Source: Candidatus Gastranaerophilales bacterium
GTDB lineage: Bacteria > Cyanobacteriota > Vampirovibrionia > Gastranaerophilales > Gastranaerophilaceae
DNA length: 25,906 nucleotides
Assembly: GCA_947589525.1 (NCBI GenBank)
Contig: CANQAW010000003.1
Coordinates: 1 to 25,906 of the forward strand
Direction of reading: 5' to 3'
Below, piece by piece: positions 6,467 to 15,399 of the stretch (positions within the stretch are counted from its first letter, which is position 1; each line of letters opens with the position of its first letter). A program made the position numbers and the translations under genes. The notes under the pieces are model-generated. The model saw only the letters and a list, made by a program, of their open reading frames with translations, did no database searches and was not told the origin of the DNA.

Positions 6467-7921
6467 CTATAGGTCAAAACCGCAATATGAAAGGTCAAAA
6501 CCTTTATTGCACAGCGGGAAATCCGATATGGCGTTGTTTCTTAAAGCCATTGATAAACCCCACCAGTTGTTAAAAGACGGGTCTTTTATTTTATATCTTT
6601 TTAATTTTCCATTGCTGTCCGTTATTGCGCAATGTACTAATTCTCCTCTCCAGCTTTCGACTATTGAAACGCATAGACTGTCAGGGCTTAGGTTTTCGTT
6701 TGCTTCAACCAAAATATCTTCATCTTCAACTTCCTTTAGTTTAACCAAAAGTTTTTTAATAAAAGAAATTGATTCTTTAATTTCTTTATACCTTATTCTA
6801 AATCTTGAACTTGCGTCGTTTGTGGCTCTGAAGGGTTTGCGCTCAAAATCTTTGTATAATTCATCTTTGAAATCAAAACGAGTATCAAGTTCAATTCCGC
6901 AAGCACGACCCATTAAGCCGACAAGATTAAGTTCTTGAGCCGTTTCCGTTGAAACAGTACCTGTTTTTTCAAATCTCGACATAACAGTAGCGCTTGATAG
7001 AGCGGTTTTTGCCATTTTTTTGACAATTTTTTTAACTTCTTCAAGCATATTTAAAATTTTATTGCTTATTTCGGCGTTAATATCGTAATTAACGCCCCCT
7101 GTCGTAATTAATCCTCTTGCAAATCTGCTTCCCGAAATTTCAAGCATGGTATTAATAACCAGAGTTCTTGTAACTCCAAAGACGTCTTTTCCCATCATAT
7201 AAGCGATATCGCCCAAAATTGCCCCTAAATCTCCTATATGAATTGCAATTCTTTCCGCTTCAAGCGCTATTCTTCTTATAATCTGCGCTTTTTTGGTTAT
7301 TTTTGTATCGGACAGGGTTTCCATAATCTGGCTGAATGCGCTGTTATATGCTACAACGCTATCTCCGCATATCGATTCTGCGAGTTGATTTGTCGGGTTT
7401 TGAACCATTAAATCTTCGACTCCTCTGTGCTGGTAACCAAGCATTATTTCAAGGTTGTAGACTTTTTCTCCCTGACATAAAAATCTGAAATGCCCCGGTT
7501 CAATAACGCCTGCGTGGATTGGTCCGACGGCTACTTCATGCGTTTGTTCGCCCTGCATTTTGAAAAACTCATACTTATCTTGATTTTTGCGAACGGGCTT
7601 TAACCATGGGTGATTAAGCGGTTTTATATCAAATTGCTCGTATAATTCTCTTTCAAACATGTGATATTGCGAATTATCTTGCGTAATTGAATTATATTCT
7701 TTGTGATTTTTATCAATATCCGTGCTTGAAATTAGGATTTGATTTTTTTCATCATCAGCCAAAAGGGCGAATATTTTTATTTTTTCACCCCAATCACATC
7801 CGAAATATGAAAGAGGTCTTAAATTTGTAATTGCGAGCTGTTCTCTGAATATTTCGCAATTTAGTGTCGGAATGTCCGATATATTTATTTTTTGATTATT
7901 TCCAATTGTGCAATAGTTCAT
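6467..7921 (-). CDS. hyfG: Hydrogenase-4/Ehr large subunit (NuoC-NuoD fusion) lacking NiFe ligands
   Basis: The protein (484 residues) fuses a NuoC-like domain (about 1-111, with FERELYEQFDIKPLNHP at 89-105) to a NuoD/HycE-like large subunit (about 120-484, with GPIHAGVIEPGHFRF at 133-147 and LGYQHRGVEDLM at 161-172). True [NiFe] hydrogenases carry two CxxC motifs. Here the first site reads ICGDS (184-188), keeping only Cys185, and the C-terminal site reads NKGFDLSYCGFDL (472-484) with only Cys480 near the expected place. The active-site metal therefore probably cannot be bound. This pattern matches Ehr complexes, relatives of group 4 hydrogenases with no NiFe centre. No Hyp maturation gene or maturation endopeptidase is nearby. 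The SD is GAGGGAAG before ATG 7921. Subunit identity is firm; the reaction catalysed is unknown. Confidence 0.95.
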   Translation of the reverse strand: MNYCTIGNNQKINISDIPTLNCEIFREQLAITNLRPLSYFGCDWGEKIKIFALLADDEKNQILISSTDIDKNHKEYNSITQDNSQYHMFERELYEQFDIKPLNHPWLKPVRKNQDKYEFFKMQGEQTHEVAVGPIHAGVIEPGHFRFLCQGEKVYNLEIMLGYQHRGVEDLMVQNPTNQLAESICGDSVVAYNSAFSQIMETLSDTKITKKAQIIRRIALEAERIAIHIGDLGAILGDIAYMMGKDVFGVTRTLVINTMLEISGSRFARGLITTGGVNYDINAEISNKILNMLEEVKKIVKKMAKTALSSATVMSRFEKTGTVSTETAQELNLVGLMGRACGIELDTRFDFKDELYKDFERKPFRATNDASSRFRIRYKEIKESISFIKKLLVKLKEVEDEDILVEANENLSPDSLCVSIVESWRGELVHCAITDSNGKLKRYKIKDPSFNNWWGLSMALRNNAISDFPLCNKGFDLSYCGFDL

Positions 7922-7937
7922 TTTACTTCCCTCAAAA

Positions 7938-9380
7938 TTAATAAAAAATTGAATTTCTGATAATTATATCGACGAATTTGGGTATATAAATTCCTAAAAT
8001 AAACGCTATTGTGAGCATTATTCCTTGCGGAAGATACATAGAAATTGTGATTTTTTTGATATTTTGTTTTGCAAGCTCATATTTTTCCTGCGATTTTTCT
8101 CCAAAAACCATTTTTATAACAACTTTTGCAAGGGCATATAAGATAATGGTTAAAAGAATTAAAAATAATGCACATAAAATATAGTGTTCTTGCATTAAAA
8201 ATGTTTTAACTATTAAAAATTCGCTTATAAATAAAGCACTTGGCGGAAATGCGCATATTCCAAGAAAACATATAACCCACAACCACGCAGTTTTTCTATC
8301 TATCTGTCCTAAAGCTCTTGATGATTTAATTCTTTTTGTTTCAAAAAGCTCTAAAATATTTCCGCTTGTTAAGAAAAAAGAAGCCTTGATTAAAGAATGC
8401 GCAATCAAATGTATAAATAAAGCATAATACGCCAATCCTCCAAGAGCCGTTGCTATGGCAAGAATACCCATATTTTCTATGGAAGAATATGCAAGCATTC
8501 TTTTATAGTTTGTAATTCTGTATAAAAATACGCTTGTTATAAACAAGGATAAAAATCCCATTAATAAAAGCATTATGCGGGCATAAGCAAGGCAGTTTGC
8601 ACTTATTAGAACTCTGTACATATTTAAAATCATCAAAAATGCGCAATTTAATAAAGTTGCGGATAACAGTGCCGATATCGGGCTCGGTGCTTGCGAGTGT
8701 GCGTCCGGAAGCCAAAAATGAACAGGCGCAAGACCCATTTTTGTACCTATTCCAAACAAAATAAATACAAAAGAAACATTTAGCCAAAAATGGCTGAAGC
8801 TTGAAGCGTTATTAATTAAATCATTGTAATTTAGTGAATTTAAGTTGCCTGTTGCTATGGTAAGAAGAATAATTCCTACAAACGCAAGCGCAATACCTAT
8901 TGAACAAATAAAAACATATTTCCAAGCAGCTTCTATTGAGTGCTTTGTTTTGTTGAAATAAATTAAATAAGCGCTTGCAAGAGTTGTCCCTTCGATAAAT
9001 ATCCAGCTAAGCCCTAAGTTATCGGCTAATATCGCCCCTGTCATAGATAAAACAAAAGCAAGCGTCATCATTGAATAAAGAGCCATTTTTCCGTTGTTAA
9101 ATTTTAGGCTTAAATTTCTTGAATATCCTATGTTATAGACAGAAACCGCCAGATAAACAACAGATAAAACAAGATAGAAAATTAAATTGGTTGAATTTAA
9201 TTCAAAGTATTGATTATTTTGAATAATTTGCGGATTAATCAAATAACATACTCCCAAAGCCGAATGCACAAGAGCATATAAAACTATTAAGATATTATTC
9301 AGAGTTTTATTTTTTGCAAAAAATAAAACTATACAAAAAATTAAAGGTAATATTAAAACAAGATTAATCATCGTATTCAC
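7938..9380 (-). CDS. hyfF: Hydrogenase-4 component F-like antiporter subunit
   Basis: Polytopic Mrp/NuoN-like subunit of 480 residues that should carry ion translocation. Key residues of the antiporter fold are present: Glu130 in WIFIEGTTLAS, Lys214 in GTKMGLAPVHFWLPDAHS, the SSIENMG segment (about 299-305) and Lys332 in HSLIKASFF. It ends in a hydrophobic C-terminus with no long lateral helix. The longest frame starts with GTG at 9380, but the AAAGGA SD is only 2 bases from that GTG and 11 from an ATG at 9371. Starting at 9371 (477 residues) is at least as likely. Either way it overlaps the hyfE end, so the two genes are translationally coupled. Confidence 0.95.
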   Translation of the reverse strand: MNTMINLVLILPLIFCIVLFFAKNKTLNNILIVLYALVHSALGVCYLINPQIIQNNQYFELNSTNLIFYLVLSVVYLAVSVYNIGYSRNLSLKFNNGKMALYSMMTLAFVLSMTGAILADNLGLSWIFIEGTTLASAYLIYFNKTKHSIEAAWKYVFICSIGIALAFVGIILLTIATGNLNSLNYNDLINNASSFSHFWLNVSFVFILFGIGTKMGLAPVHFWLPDAHSQAPSPISALLSATLLNCAFLMILNMYRVLISANCLAYARIMLLLMGFLSLFITSVFLYRITNYKRMLAYSSIENMGILAIATALGGLAYYALFIHLIAHSLIKASFFLTSGNILELFETKRIKSSRALGQIDRKTAWLWVICFLGICAFPPSALFISEFLIVKTFLMQEHYILCALFLILLTIILYALAKVVIKMVFGEKSQEKYELAKQNIKKITISMYLPQGIMLTIAFILGIYIPKFVDIIIRNSIFY

Positions 9381-10014
9381 AGTCCTTTAAATCTGATAAA
9401 TGTGTTACTTCCAAGTCGTTAAATTCAGAATTTATTTCGGAAACAAATAAACCTAAAATATAAATTGCAATAAATACATCCAATAAAACCCCGATATTAA
9501 CCAAAATCGGCATTTCTTTTGCAACGGATAAGGAAAGAAGAAAAATTCCGTTTTCCATTGTGATAAATTCGATTACATTTGATAAAACTTTGTGTTTAAT
9601 TGTAATAAGCCAAAGACTTATAATAATTGTCGAAAGCGCAATTGAAAAACACATCGGATTAATCATAGATAATGAGGGGATGTGTATTGTTGAAAATAAA
9701 AACCCTAAAAACAAAATCACGCTTGATATTAAAAGACAGTAAAAATGCGCAATATTGGCGTCGGTATCTCTGTTTGAATGGGTTTTATTTAAAACTTTAT
9801 ATAAAAACCAAGGAATTAAAATTGCTTTAACAAGAAGCGTTTCAACCGTTAAAAAGGCAATTAATCCGCCCGTGCAATGAGAAAAGCTTGTTGTGCAAAT
9901 TAAAAACAAAAGTATTCCTTGCGCTATCAGCATTCTTATGTGTGCTTTTAATCTTGAGGTTGTTGATAAATAAAGCATTGTCAGACCGAATAAAATTATA
10001 TAAGCGTTTATCAT
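9364..10014 (-). CDS. hyfE: Hydrogenase-4 membrane subunit E-like
   Basis: Membrane subunit of 216 residues corresponding to HyfE (MrpC/NuoK-like), which bridges the antiporter subunits. It has about six membrane helices. Glu58 and Lys63 (FLTVETLLVKAILIPWF) and Glu154 (FITMENGIFLL) match the family. The segment MPILVNIGVLLDVFIA has Asn173 where I recall Glu being usual (VELG), while Asp179 is kept. The C-terminal cytosolic tail (FNDLEVTHLSDLKD) is typical. The SD is CGGAG before ATG 10014. The gap to the hyfC stop is one base, and the 3' end overlaps hyfF by 17 bases at most. Identification is by both sequence and position. Confidence 0.92.
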   Translation of the reverse strand: MINAYIILFGLTMLYLSTTSRLKAHIRMLIAQGILLFLICTTSFSHCTGGLIAFLTVETLLVKAILIPWFLYKVLNKTHSNRDTDANIAHFYCLLISSVILFLGFLFSTIHIPSLSMINPMCFSIALSTIIISLWLITIKHKVLSNVIEFITMENGIFLLSLSVAKEMPILVNIGVLLDVFIAIYILGLFVSEINSEFNDLEVTHLSDLKDCEYDD

Positions 10015-10015
10015 T

Positions 10016-10939
10016 TTATACTCCGTATATTTTTACTGCCGTAAGTGATGCTATTACAAGAGCAAAAGAGCTCATTAAAAATACAAATTCAAATACATGG
10101 CTCATTCTAAATCTTGCGATTGCGCTTTCTATTGTCCCTATTATTACGCCTATTAAACCCAATAATATAAAATAAGCAACGCAAGAAGCCGTAAAATCAA
10201 GGCTGGAGGGTAAAATTAAGTTTATGATTAAAGAAGCAAGAATAACCATTTTAATTCCTGCGCTATATGTTAAAAGCGCAAGGTCAACTCCCGAGTTATC
10301 CAAAATCATAACCTCATGTATCATTGTAAGCTCTAAATGTGTAGTAGGGTCATCTACGGGAACTCTTGAACATTCCGTTAAAAGCATAATGAAAATTGAA
10401 ATTACTGCTAAAACTATAATCAAAACGCCGAAATTTCCTGCATATTCCACAATTGAATTCAGATTTTGAAAAGTTGAATTAGAACTAAGCGCAATGATTG
10501 AAGCTAAAATTATAAAAAACGCAGGTTCTACTATTGTTGTAAAACAGGCTTCTCTGCTTGCTCCCATTCCCTCAAAACTGCTTGCGCAATCCATTGCGCT
10601 GATTAGTGCGAAAAATTTGGATAAGCCTAAAATATAACAAAAAATAACAAAAGCTCCGCAAGTGCCGATTATCGAACAGTTTGCACATAAAGGAGCAAAT
10701 AACCCTGCCGTTACGGTTGTTATAAAAACTACAACAGGCGCAATTCTATAAATAAACGAAGTCGAATTGCTTATAACGGAGCCTTTTTTTAAAAGCTTTA
10801 TAAAATCATACAAAGGCTGAAATATTGAAACTCCCTTTCTTCCCGCAAAAAATGCTTTTGTTTTTTTAATAATTCCTATAACAAAAAAAGGTGAAATTAA
10901 TAAAATAATTATATTTAATATTAAAGAAATTTTATCCAT
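10016..10939 (-). CDS. hyfC: Hydrogenase-4 subunit C-like (NuoH homologue)
   Basis: Membrane subunit of 307 residues joining the peripheral arm to the antiporter arm. Signature loops are intact: KAFFAGRKGVSIFQPLYDF (about 28-46), the acidic cluster SAMDCASSFEGMGASREACF, ECSRVPVDDPTTHLELTM followed by IHEVMILDNSG, and the C-terminal ARFRMSHVFEF. These match HyfC/NuoH/EchB, and the conserved acidic and arginine residues suggest a working coupling path. It begins one base after the hyfB stop, with GGTAGG as a weak SD. About eight membrane helices are expected. I see no sign of decay. Confidence 0.95.
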   Translation of the reverse strand: MDKISLILNIIILLISPFFVIGIIKKTKAFFAGRKGVSIFQPLYDFIKLLKKGSVISNSTSFIYRIAPVVVFITTVTAGLFAPLCANCSIIGTCGAFVIFCYILGLSKFFALISAMDCASSFEGMGASREACFTTIVEPAFFIILASIIALSSNSTFQNLNSIVEYAGNFGVLIIVLAVISIFIMLLTECSRVPVDDPTTHLELTMIHEVMILDNSGVDLALLTYSAGIKMVILASLIINLILPSSLDFTASCVAYFILLGLIGVIIGTIESAIARFRMSHVFEFVFLMSSFALVIASLTAVKIYGV

Positions 10940-10940
10940 T

Positions 10941-12905
10941 TTAACCTACCGTTACTACTCCGATTATAGCTATAATCAGGAAAATTAATCCGTACATAAT
11001 ATATTGCTGAATGTTTCCGTTTTGCAGTTTTTCAAATTTAGTTAAAAAGTTTTCGATTGAATTTAGTACAGGTTTTATAAAGTATACTTCTTCAACATCT
11101 TCAATATGCTGTTCAAAGTGTGCTTCTTTAGGAAATATTGTTTTTGGTTTTTTGATATCCGAAATCTTTTTAAATAAAGGTTTTATCATTGAAGTAAAAG
11201 GTTGTGCGTAAGATGAAGCGCTGTATTGCATTTTTTCAGACACTTTATTATATCCGCATCCCCATGTTTCAAAGTTTTCAACTCTTTTTTCAAATTTAAA
11301 TTTAATAATTGATAAAACCATAACGGCACCAATTATGCAAAGTGCGGTTGTTGAAATTATTTGTAATATCGGAATTATTTCAAAAGTTTGTTCGACATTT
11401 ACAAAAATCGAAGTTATTTTTAGGATGAAATTGAAAATTATAGCGGGAAAAACCCCGATTAATAAACAAAGACAACCTAAAATACCCATCGGTAAAATCA
11501 TTGAAATACCGTTGTCGCATTGAACATTTTTAGCGTTTTCGCTTCTTGCTTCTCCCAAAAATACAATTGAAAATGCTTTTGTAAAGCAAAGTATGGCTAA
11601 AGTTCCGACAAGCGCAAGTCCCGACAACCCAAGAAGCATTGTTAAAAACATAAATATATTATCAACGCTCAAACCCTTAAGCATTGAAAAATAAATTAAA
11701 AATTCGCTTATAAAACCGTTAAAAGGCGGAAGTCCGCATATTGCAACCGCGCCCGTTAAAAATAAAATTGAAGTATAAGGCATTTTTTTAATTAATCCGC
11801 CTAAAATTTCAATATCTCTTGTGTGAGTTTTTATATAAACGCTTCCTGCTCCCAAAAATAAAAGCTCTTTAAATATAGAGTGGTTTAAAATGTGTAAAAT
11901 TGCGCCCGAAAATCCCAAAAGAGCAACAAAATTTTGATTATATGCAAGACCTAAAAGCCCAAGCCCAAGCCCAAGCCCTATAATTCCTATGTTTTCAATA
12001 CTGTGGTATGCAAGAAGTTTTTTTAAATCGTGCTGACCTATGGCATAAATTACCCCGTAAAGCGCTGAAATAACGGAAATTATTAAAACAAAATATCCGA
12101 TTTGAGGATTAAATACCGTCATTAAAGATATAATTCTTAAAATTCCGTAAATTCCCGTTTTAATCATAACGCCCGACATAATACCCGATACGTGGCTCGG
12201 GGCGCAGGGATGCGCTTCAGAAAGCCAGTTGTGGAAAGGAACAAACCCTGCTTTTATTCCAAAACCGATAAATCCGAGCATAAAAACGACGTTTGATAAA
12301 ACGGGATTATCGGCCAAAATTTCCCTAAATTGTGCAAAATCTAAACTTGAAGAATTGTTTATTAAAAGTGCAAAAAGCAAAATTATAAAAATAACGCTGA
12401 TGTGCATAAAAACAAGATATTTAAGCCCTGCTTTTAAGACTTCTTTTTTTTCATGTTCAAATATAACAAGGAAAAATGACGATAAAGACATCATTTCCCA
12501 TAGAATTAAAAAGAATAATCCGTTAAAACATGTTGCAACCAACAGCATTGAAGCGGAAAGTAAAGGAAGAAATACGCAATGCGCGCTTAAGTCTTTTCCT
12601 TTTTCAAGATAGGGTTTTAAATATCCCTTGGAATAAATTACGGCTAAAGTTGACATAACGGAAATAAAAAGCACAAAAAAAGCGCCTAAATAGTCCATTT
12701 CAAATCTTACCGTTTGAAAAATTGTACCTAAATTAAAAGAAATTTCTTTTGTGCCTTCAATAAAAACTTTAATTGCATTTTGTATTGTGAAAATCGAAGC
12801 CGTAATTGAGCAAATTGTTATAAATTCAATTTTTCGTTTTTTGAAAAACAGAGAAAAAATTGCACCAAAAAACAGCAATATAATTCCTATAAAATAATTT
12901 TCCAT
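10941..12905 (-). CDS. hyfB: Hydrogenase-4 component B-like antiporter subunit
   Basis: First gene of the operon, a 654-residue NuoL/MrpA-type subunit. Antiporter features: LILWEMMSLSSFFLV (Glu in TM5), IKAGFVPFHNWLSEAHPCAP (Lys in TM7), SHVSGIMSGVMIKTGIYG and AYHSIENIGIIG. After about residue 530 comes the HyfB-type tail, FETWGCGYNKVSEKMQYSASSYAQP, an amphipathic charged stretch, and a last membrane helix at about 635-653. An in-frame run of four AAGCCC units (11955-11978, plus-strand reading) encodes a Gly-Leu repeat next to SIENIG. The SD is GAGG before ATG 12905. The 124-base AT-rich gap upstream should hold the operon promoter, but I see no convincing -35/-10 pair. Confidence 0.95.
   Translation of the reverse strand: MENYFIGIILLFFGAIFSLFFKKRKIEFITICSITASIFTIQNAIKVFIEGTKEISFNLGTIFQTVRFEMDYLGAFFVLFISVMSTLAVIYSKGYLKPYLEKGKDLSAHCVFLPLLSASMLLVATCFNGLFFLILWEMMSLSSFFLVIFEHEKKEVLKAGLKYLVFMHISVIFIILLFALLINNSSSLDFAQFREILADNPVLSNVVFMLGFIGFGIKAGFVPFHNWLSEAHPCAPSHVSGIMSGVMIKTGIYGILRIISLMTVFNPQIGYFVLIISVISALYGVIYAIGQHDLKKLLAYHSIENIGIIGLGLGLGLLGLAYNQNFVALLGFSGAILHILNHSIFKELLFLGAGSVYIKTHTRDIEILGGLIKKMPYTSILFLTGAVAICGLPPFNGFISEFLIYFSMLKGLSVDNIFMFLTMLLGLSGLALVGTLAILCFTKAFSIVFLGEARSENAKNVQCDNGISMILPMGILGCLCLLIGVFPAIIFNFILKITSIFVNVEQTFEIIPILQIISTTALCIIGAVMVLSIIKFKFEKRVENFETWGCGYNKVSEKMQYSASSYAQPFTSMIKPLFKKISDIKKPKTIFPKEAHFEQHIEDVEEVYFIKPVLNSIENFLTKFEKLQNGNIQQYIMYGLIFLIIAIIGVVTVG
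11955..11978. repeat. (AAGCCC)4 hexanucleotide tandem repeat inside hyfB
   Basis: Four perfect 6-bp units, in frame with hyfB, encode alternating Gly and Leu in a membrane segment. Each unit gained or lost would change the protein by two residues without a frameshift. Confidence 0.85.
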
Positions 12906-12978
12906 ATTTCCTCTACTAAGTTGTTAATGTAAAATTGGCTACAGAATTATTTTTAATCAAAGAAAATACATAATCAAG

Positions 12979-13009
12979 AAAAAAATAATCAAATAAAAAT
13001 TATTTTTTT
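12979..13009 (-). terminator. Possible A/T-only hairpin terminator after glmS
   Basis: An 11-bp A/T-only inverted repeat (12979-12989 with 12999-13009) lies 21-51 bases past the glmS stop. On the minus strand its second arm ends in a run of T. It is weak because it contains no G-C pairs. Confidence 0.35.
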
Positions 13010-13029
13010 GAAGATAAAATACATTAAAA

Positions 13030-14877
13030 TTATTCGACAGTTACGGATTTTGCAAGGTTGCGAGGCTGGTCTACGTCTTTTCCCAAGTATTCCGCTATAT
13101 AATAAGCAAGCATTTGAAGAACGACAATATTAAGCGCAGGACTTGCCATATCCGATATTTGAGGAATAATTATTAAATCATCAAAAAGCCCCTTGTCTTT
13201 TTCGGCTATATGATTTGTAACACCGATTAATTTTGCCTGTCTTGCCCGTGCTTCTTCGCAGTTAGATAAGACTTTATCGTAAACAATTCCCGTATTTAAG
13301 ACGGCTAAAACGGGCATGTTTTCATCCAGCATTGCAATAGGGCCGTGTTTTAATTCTCCCGCGCAGTATCCGGTTGCGTTTATGTAGCTTATTTCTTTTA
13401 ATTTAAGTGCGCCCTCAAGAGCTGACGGATAGTTTATTCCTCTTGCGATAAAAATAAAATCTTTATAGGAAGAATATTTCTTTGCTATTTTTTGAATATT
13501 TTGAGGGTTTTGAGTTATTAATTCAATTTTGTTCGGCAGTTCAATTAATTCCTGCTTCAGATTTTTAATAATTGAGCTGTACTCTTTAATTTCTTTTTGT
13601 TCCGATAAATAAAAACTAAGAAGATAAAGGCTCATTAATTGCGCCATATAAGATTTTGTTGCGGCAACCGAGACTTCAATTCCCGCATTAACGGGCAACA
13701 AACTGTCAGCCAGTCTTGCCATTGTCGAATCGGCTCTGTTTGTAATAATTACTATATGAGAGCCTTTTTCTTTGGCTTGTTTTATTGCCGTTATTGTGTC
13801 TGCTGTTTCTCCTGATTGGGAAATACCTATTACAAGAGTGTTTTCGTCTGCTATTGTGTCTCTGTAGATATATTCGCTCGAAGCTTCAACATCAACGGGA
13901 ATTTTTGCAAGCTGTTCGATTATATATTTTCCGACAAGCCCCGCATGCAGGCTTGTTCCGCAGGCAATAATCTGAACTCTTGTAATTTTTTTTATTTTTT
14001 CTTTAGATAATTTAAATTCATTTAAAACAACATTCTCGCTTGAGCTGACCAGTTTTGAAGATAAAACATTTCGAACAACGTCCGATTGTTCATTGATTTC
14101 TTTTAACATAAAATGTTTATAGCCCATTTTTGAAATTGCTATTGCTTCAAAAGGCAGATTTTCAACTTTATTTTGAATTAATTTATCGTCTTTATCGTAG
14201 ATTTTAACATCATTTTTAGTTACAACCCCTACCTGATAATCAGACAGATAAATTGCTTTTTTTGTGTATTCAATTATGGCGGGGATATCCGAAGCTATAA
14301 AATTTTCCCCATCGCCAAGCCCGATAACTAAAGGTGCGTTTCTTTTAGCTACAACAATTTTATCGGGTTCATTTTTGTGAATTGCGCAAAACGCAAACGC
14401 TCCTTTGATTTTTTTAACCGCATTTTGCATTGCACAAAGTAAATCTTTTGTTTTTCCGTATTCTTGTGCTATTAAATGCGCCGCAACTTCCGTATCCGTT
14501 TGAGATACGAAAGTGCATCCTTTTGATTTTAATTCTTCTTTTAATTCCTGATAATTTTCAATAATTCCGTTATGAACCAAAGTCAAGCTTTTGCAGTTGC
14601 AGGTGTGAGGATGTGCATTTAAGGTTGTGGGAAGCCCGTGGGTTGCCCAGCGTATGTGACCTATTCCAAGGTGAGATTTTGAGCAGATATCTTCTTTTGT
14701 TTTTAAAATTTCAATAAGATTAATAAGCTTTCCTTGAGCTTTATATATTTCAACCTCTCCTTTATAAGAAAGAGCAACTCCCGATGAATCGTAACCTCGA
14801 TATTCAAGATGCGATAGTCCGTTAATTAAAACTTCGCTTGCTTTTTTATCCCCGATATAACCTATTATGCCACACAT
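13030..14877 (-). CDS. glmS: Glutamine-fructose-6-phosphate aminotransferase (isomerizing)
   Basis: Makes glucosamine 6-phosphate from fructose 6-phosphate and glutamine, the first step toward UDP-GlcNAc for peptidoglycan and lipid A. The 615 residues match the family length. The N-terminal glutaminase begins MCGIIGYIG with nucleophile Cys2 and has GHIRWATHG near 73-81. Two SIS domains follow, with ACGTSLHAG, SQSGETADT, and GELKHGPIAMLDE in the second. The C-terminal tail DQPRNLAKSVTVE is canonical. The SD GGAG lies 6-9 bases before the ATG, and a promoter with 17-bp spacing lies at 14910-14938. The leader of roughly 25 bases is too short for a glmS ribozyme, so control of that kind is absent here. 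Confidence 0.99.
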   Translation of the reverse strand: MCGIIGYIGDKKASEVLINGLSHLEYRGYDSSGVALSYKGEVEIYKAQGKLINLIEILKTKEDICSKSHLGIGHIRWATHGLPTTLNAHPHTCNCKSLTLVHNGIIENYQELKEELKSKGCTFVSQTDTEVAAHLIAQEYGKTKDLLCAMQNAVKKIKGAFAFCAIHKNEPDKIVVAKRNAPLVIGLGDGENFIASDIPAIIEYTKKAIYLSDYQVGVVTKNDVKIYDKDDKLIQNKVENLPFEAIAISKMGYKHFMLKEINEQSDVVRNVLSSKLVSSSENVVLNEFKLSKEKIKKITRVQIIACGTSLHAGLVGKYIIEQLAKIPVDVEASSEYIYRDTIADENTLVIGISQSGETADTITAIKQAKEKGSHIVIITNRADSTMARLADSLLPVNAGIEVSVAATKSYMAQLMSLYLLSFYLSEQKEIKEYSSIIKNLKQELIELPNKIELITQNPQNIQKIAKKYSSYKDFIFIARGINYPSALEGALKLKEISYINATGYCAGELKHGPIAMLDENMPVLAVLNTGIVYDKVLSNCEEARARQAKLIGVTNHIAEKDKGLFDDLIIIPQISDMASPALNIVVLQMLAYYIAEYLGKDVDQPRNLAKSVTVE

Positions 14878-14909
14878 AATAACTCCAAAATTATCAACTT
14901 TATTTGACT

Positions 14910-14938
14910 ATACTAATACGCAAATTTTTTAAATGCAA
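14910..14938 (-). promoter_or_regulatory. Promoter of glmS
   Basis: On the minus strand, -35 TTGCAT (14933-14938) and -10 TAGTAT (14910-14915) are 17 bp apart. Predicted transcription start is near 14903, about 25 bases before the ATG at 14877. Confidence 0.7.
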
Positions 14939-14957
14939 ATTAAGAATTTATAAATAT

Positions 14958-15296
14958 TTATTCGTCAAAAATTTCTTCTTCCAAATCCTCATCAATATCT
15001 TGAGAGTCTTTTTTATATTTTTGTCTTTGTTTTTCTCGCTGTTTTTCTTCTACAGCTCTTTTAAACTGTATGGAACCGACATTTGCAAGCGCAAGACCGT
15101 TTAAAGACGCTCTTAATTGAGCCGAGCGGTCTTGATATTGAGGGATTTGCTCTTGTTCTTCTTCGTACATTTCCTGCGCAAAATATTCTCCGCCTTGTCC
15201 GTTTTTTTCTTCGGACATTTTATTTGCCATGCCCGAAGCATCGCCCGATTTGAAATTAAAGCTGGGAACAGGACTTATGCCTCTGTTATCAACCAT
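14958..15296 (-). CDS. Hydrophilic hypothetical protein of 112 residues
   Basis: I do not recognise this protein. It begins MVDNRGISPVPSFNFKSGDASG and has no signal peptide or membrane helix. The middle is Gln/Glu-rich (EEEQEQIPQYQDR). A short apolar stretch (LRASLNGLALANVGSIQF, about 62-79) is followed by a strongly charged helix of Lys/Arg/Gln and an acidic tail (DIDEDLEEEIFDE). It could be a partly disordered cytosolic adaptor. The GAGGGAG SD before the ATG and a promoter at 15321-15349 with an extended -10 show that it is expressed on its own. glmS lies downstream with its own promoter, so read-through is possible. Coding status is well supported; function is unknown. Confidence 0.85.
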   Translation of the reverse strand: MVDNRGISPVPSFNFKSGDASGMANKMSEEKNGQGGEYFAQEMYEEEQEQIPQYQDRSAQLRASLNGLALANVGSIQFKRAVEEKQREKQRQKYKKDSQDIDEDLEEEIFDE

Positions 15297-15320
15297 TATA
15301 TTCTCCCTCGTTTTGGTTAG

Positions 15321-15349
15321 ATGATAGCATTTTTTGCACCAAAATACAA
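15321..15349 (-). promoter_or_regulatory. Promoter of the 112-residue gene, overlapped by an inverted repeat
   Basis: On the minus strand, -35 TTGTAT (15344-15349) and -10 TATCAT (15321-15326) are 17 bp apart, with TGC just before the -10 (extended -10). An inverted repeat, AAAATAC (15341-15347) and GTATTTT (15352-15358) with a 4-base loop, covers the -35. It might be an operator or a weak hairpin ending the upstream operon. Confidence 0.7.
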
Positions 15350-15399
15350 CAGTATTTTATAGTACAAAAGTCGTAAATATAATAATTTGCGTTTTTATC

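Noticed and set aside
6507..6938. Plus-strand open frame of 143 codons inside hyfG
   Set aside because: It is antisense to a well-conserved subunit gene, with low-complexity Ser/Leu composition and no SD: a shadow frame.
14878..14957. glmS ribozyme upstream of glmS
   Set aside because: The promoter at 14910-14938 leaves a leader of about 25 bases, and no ribozyme-like pairing is present.
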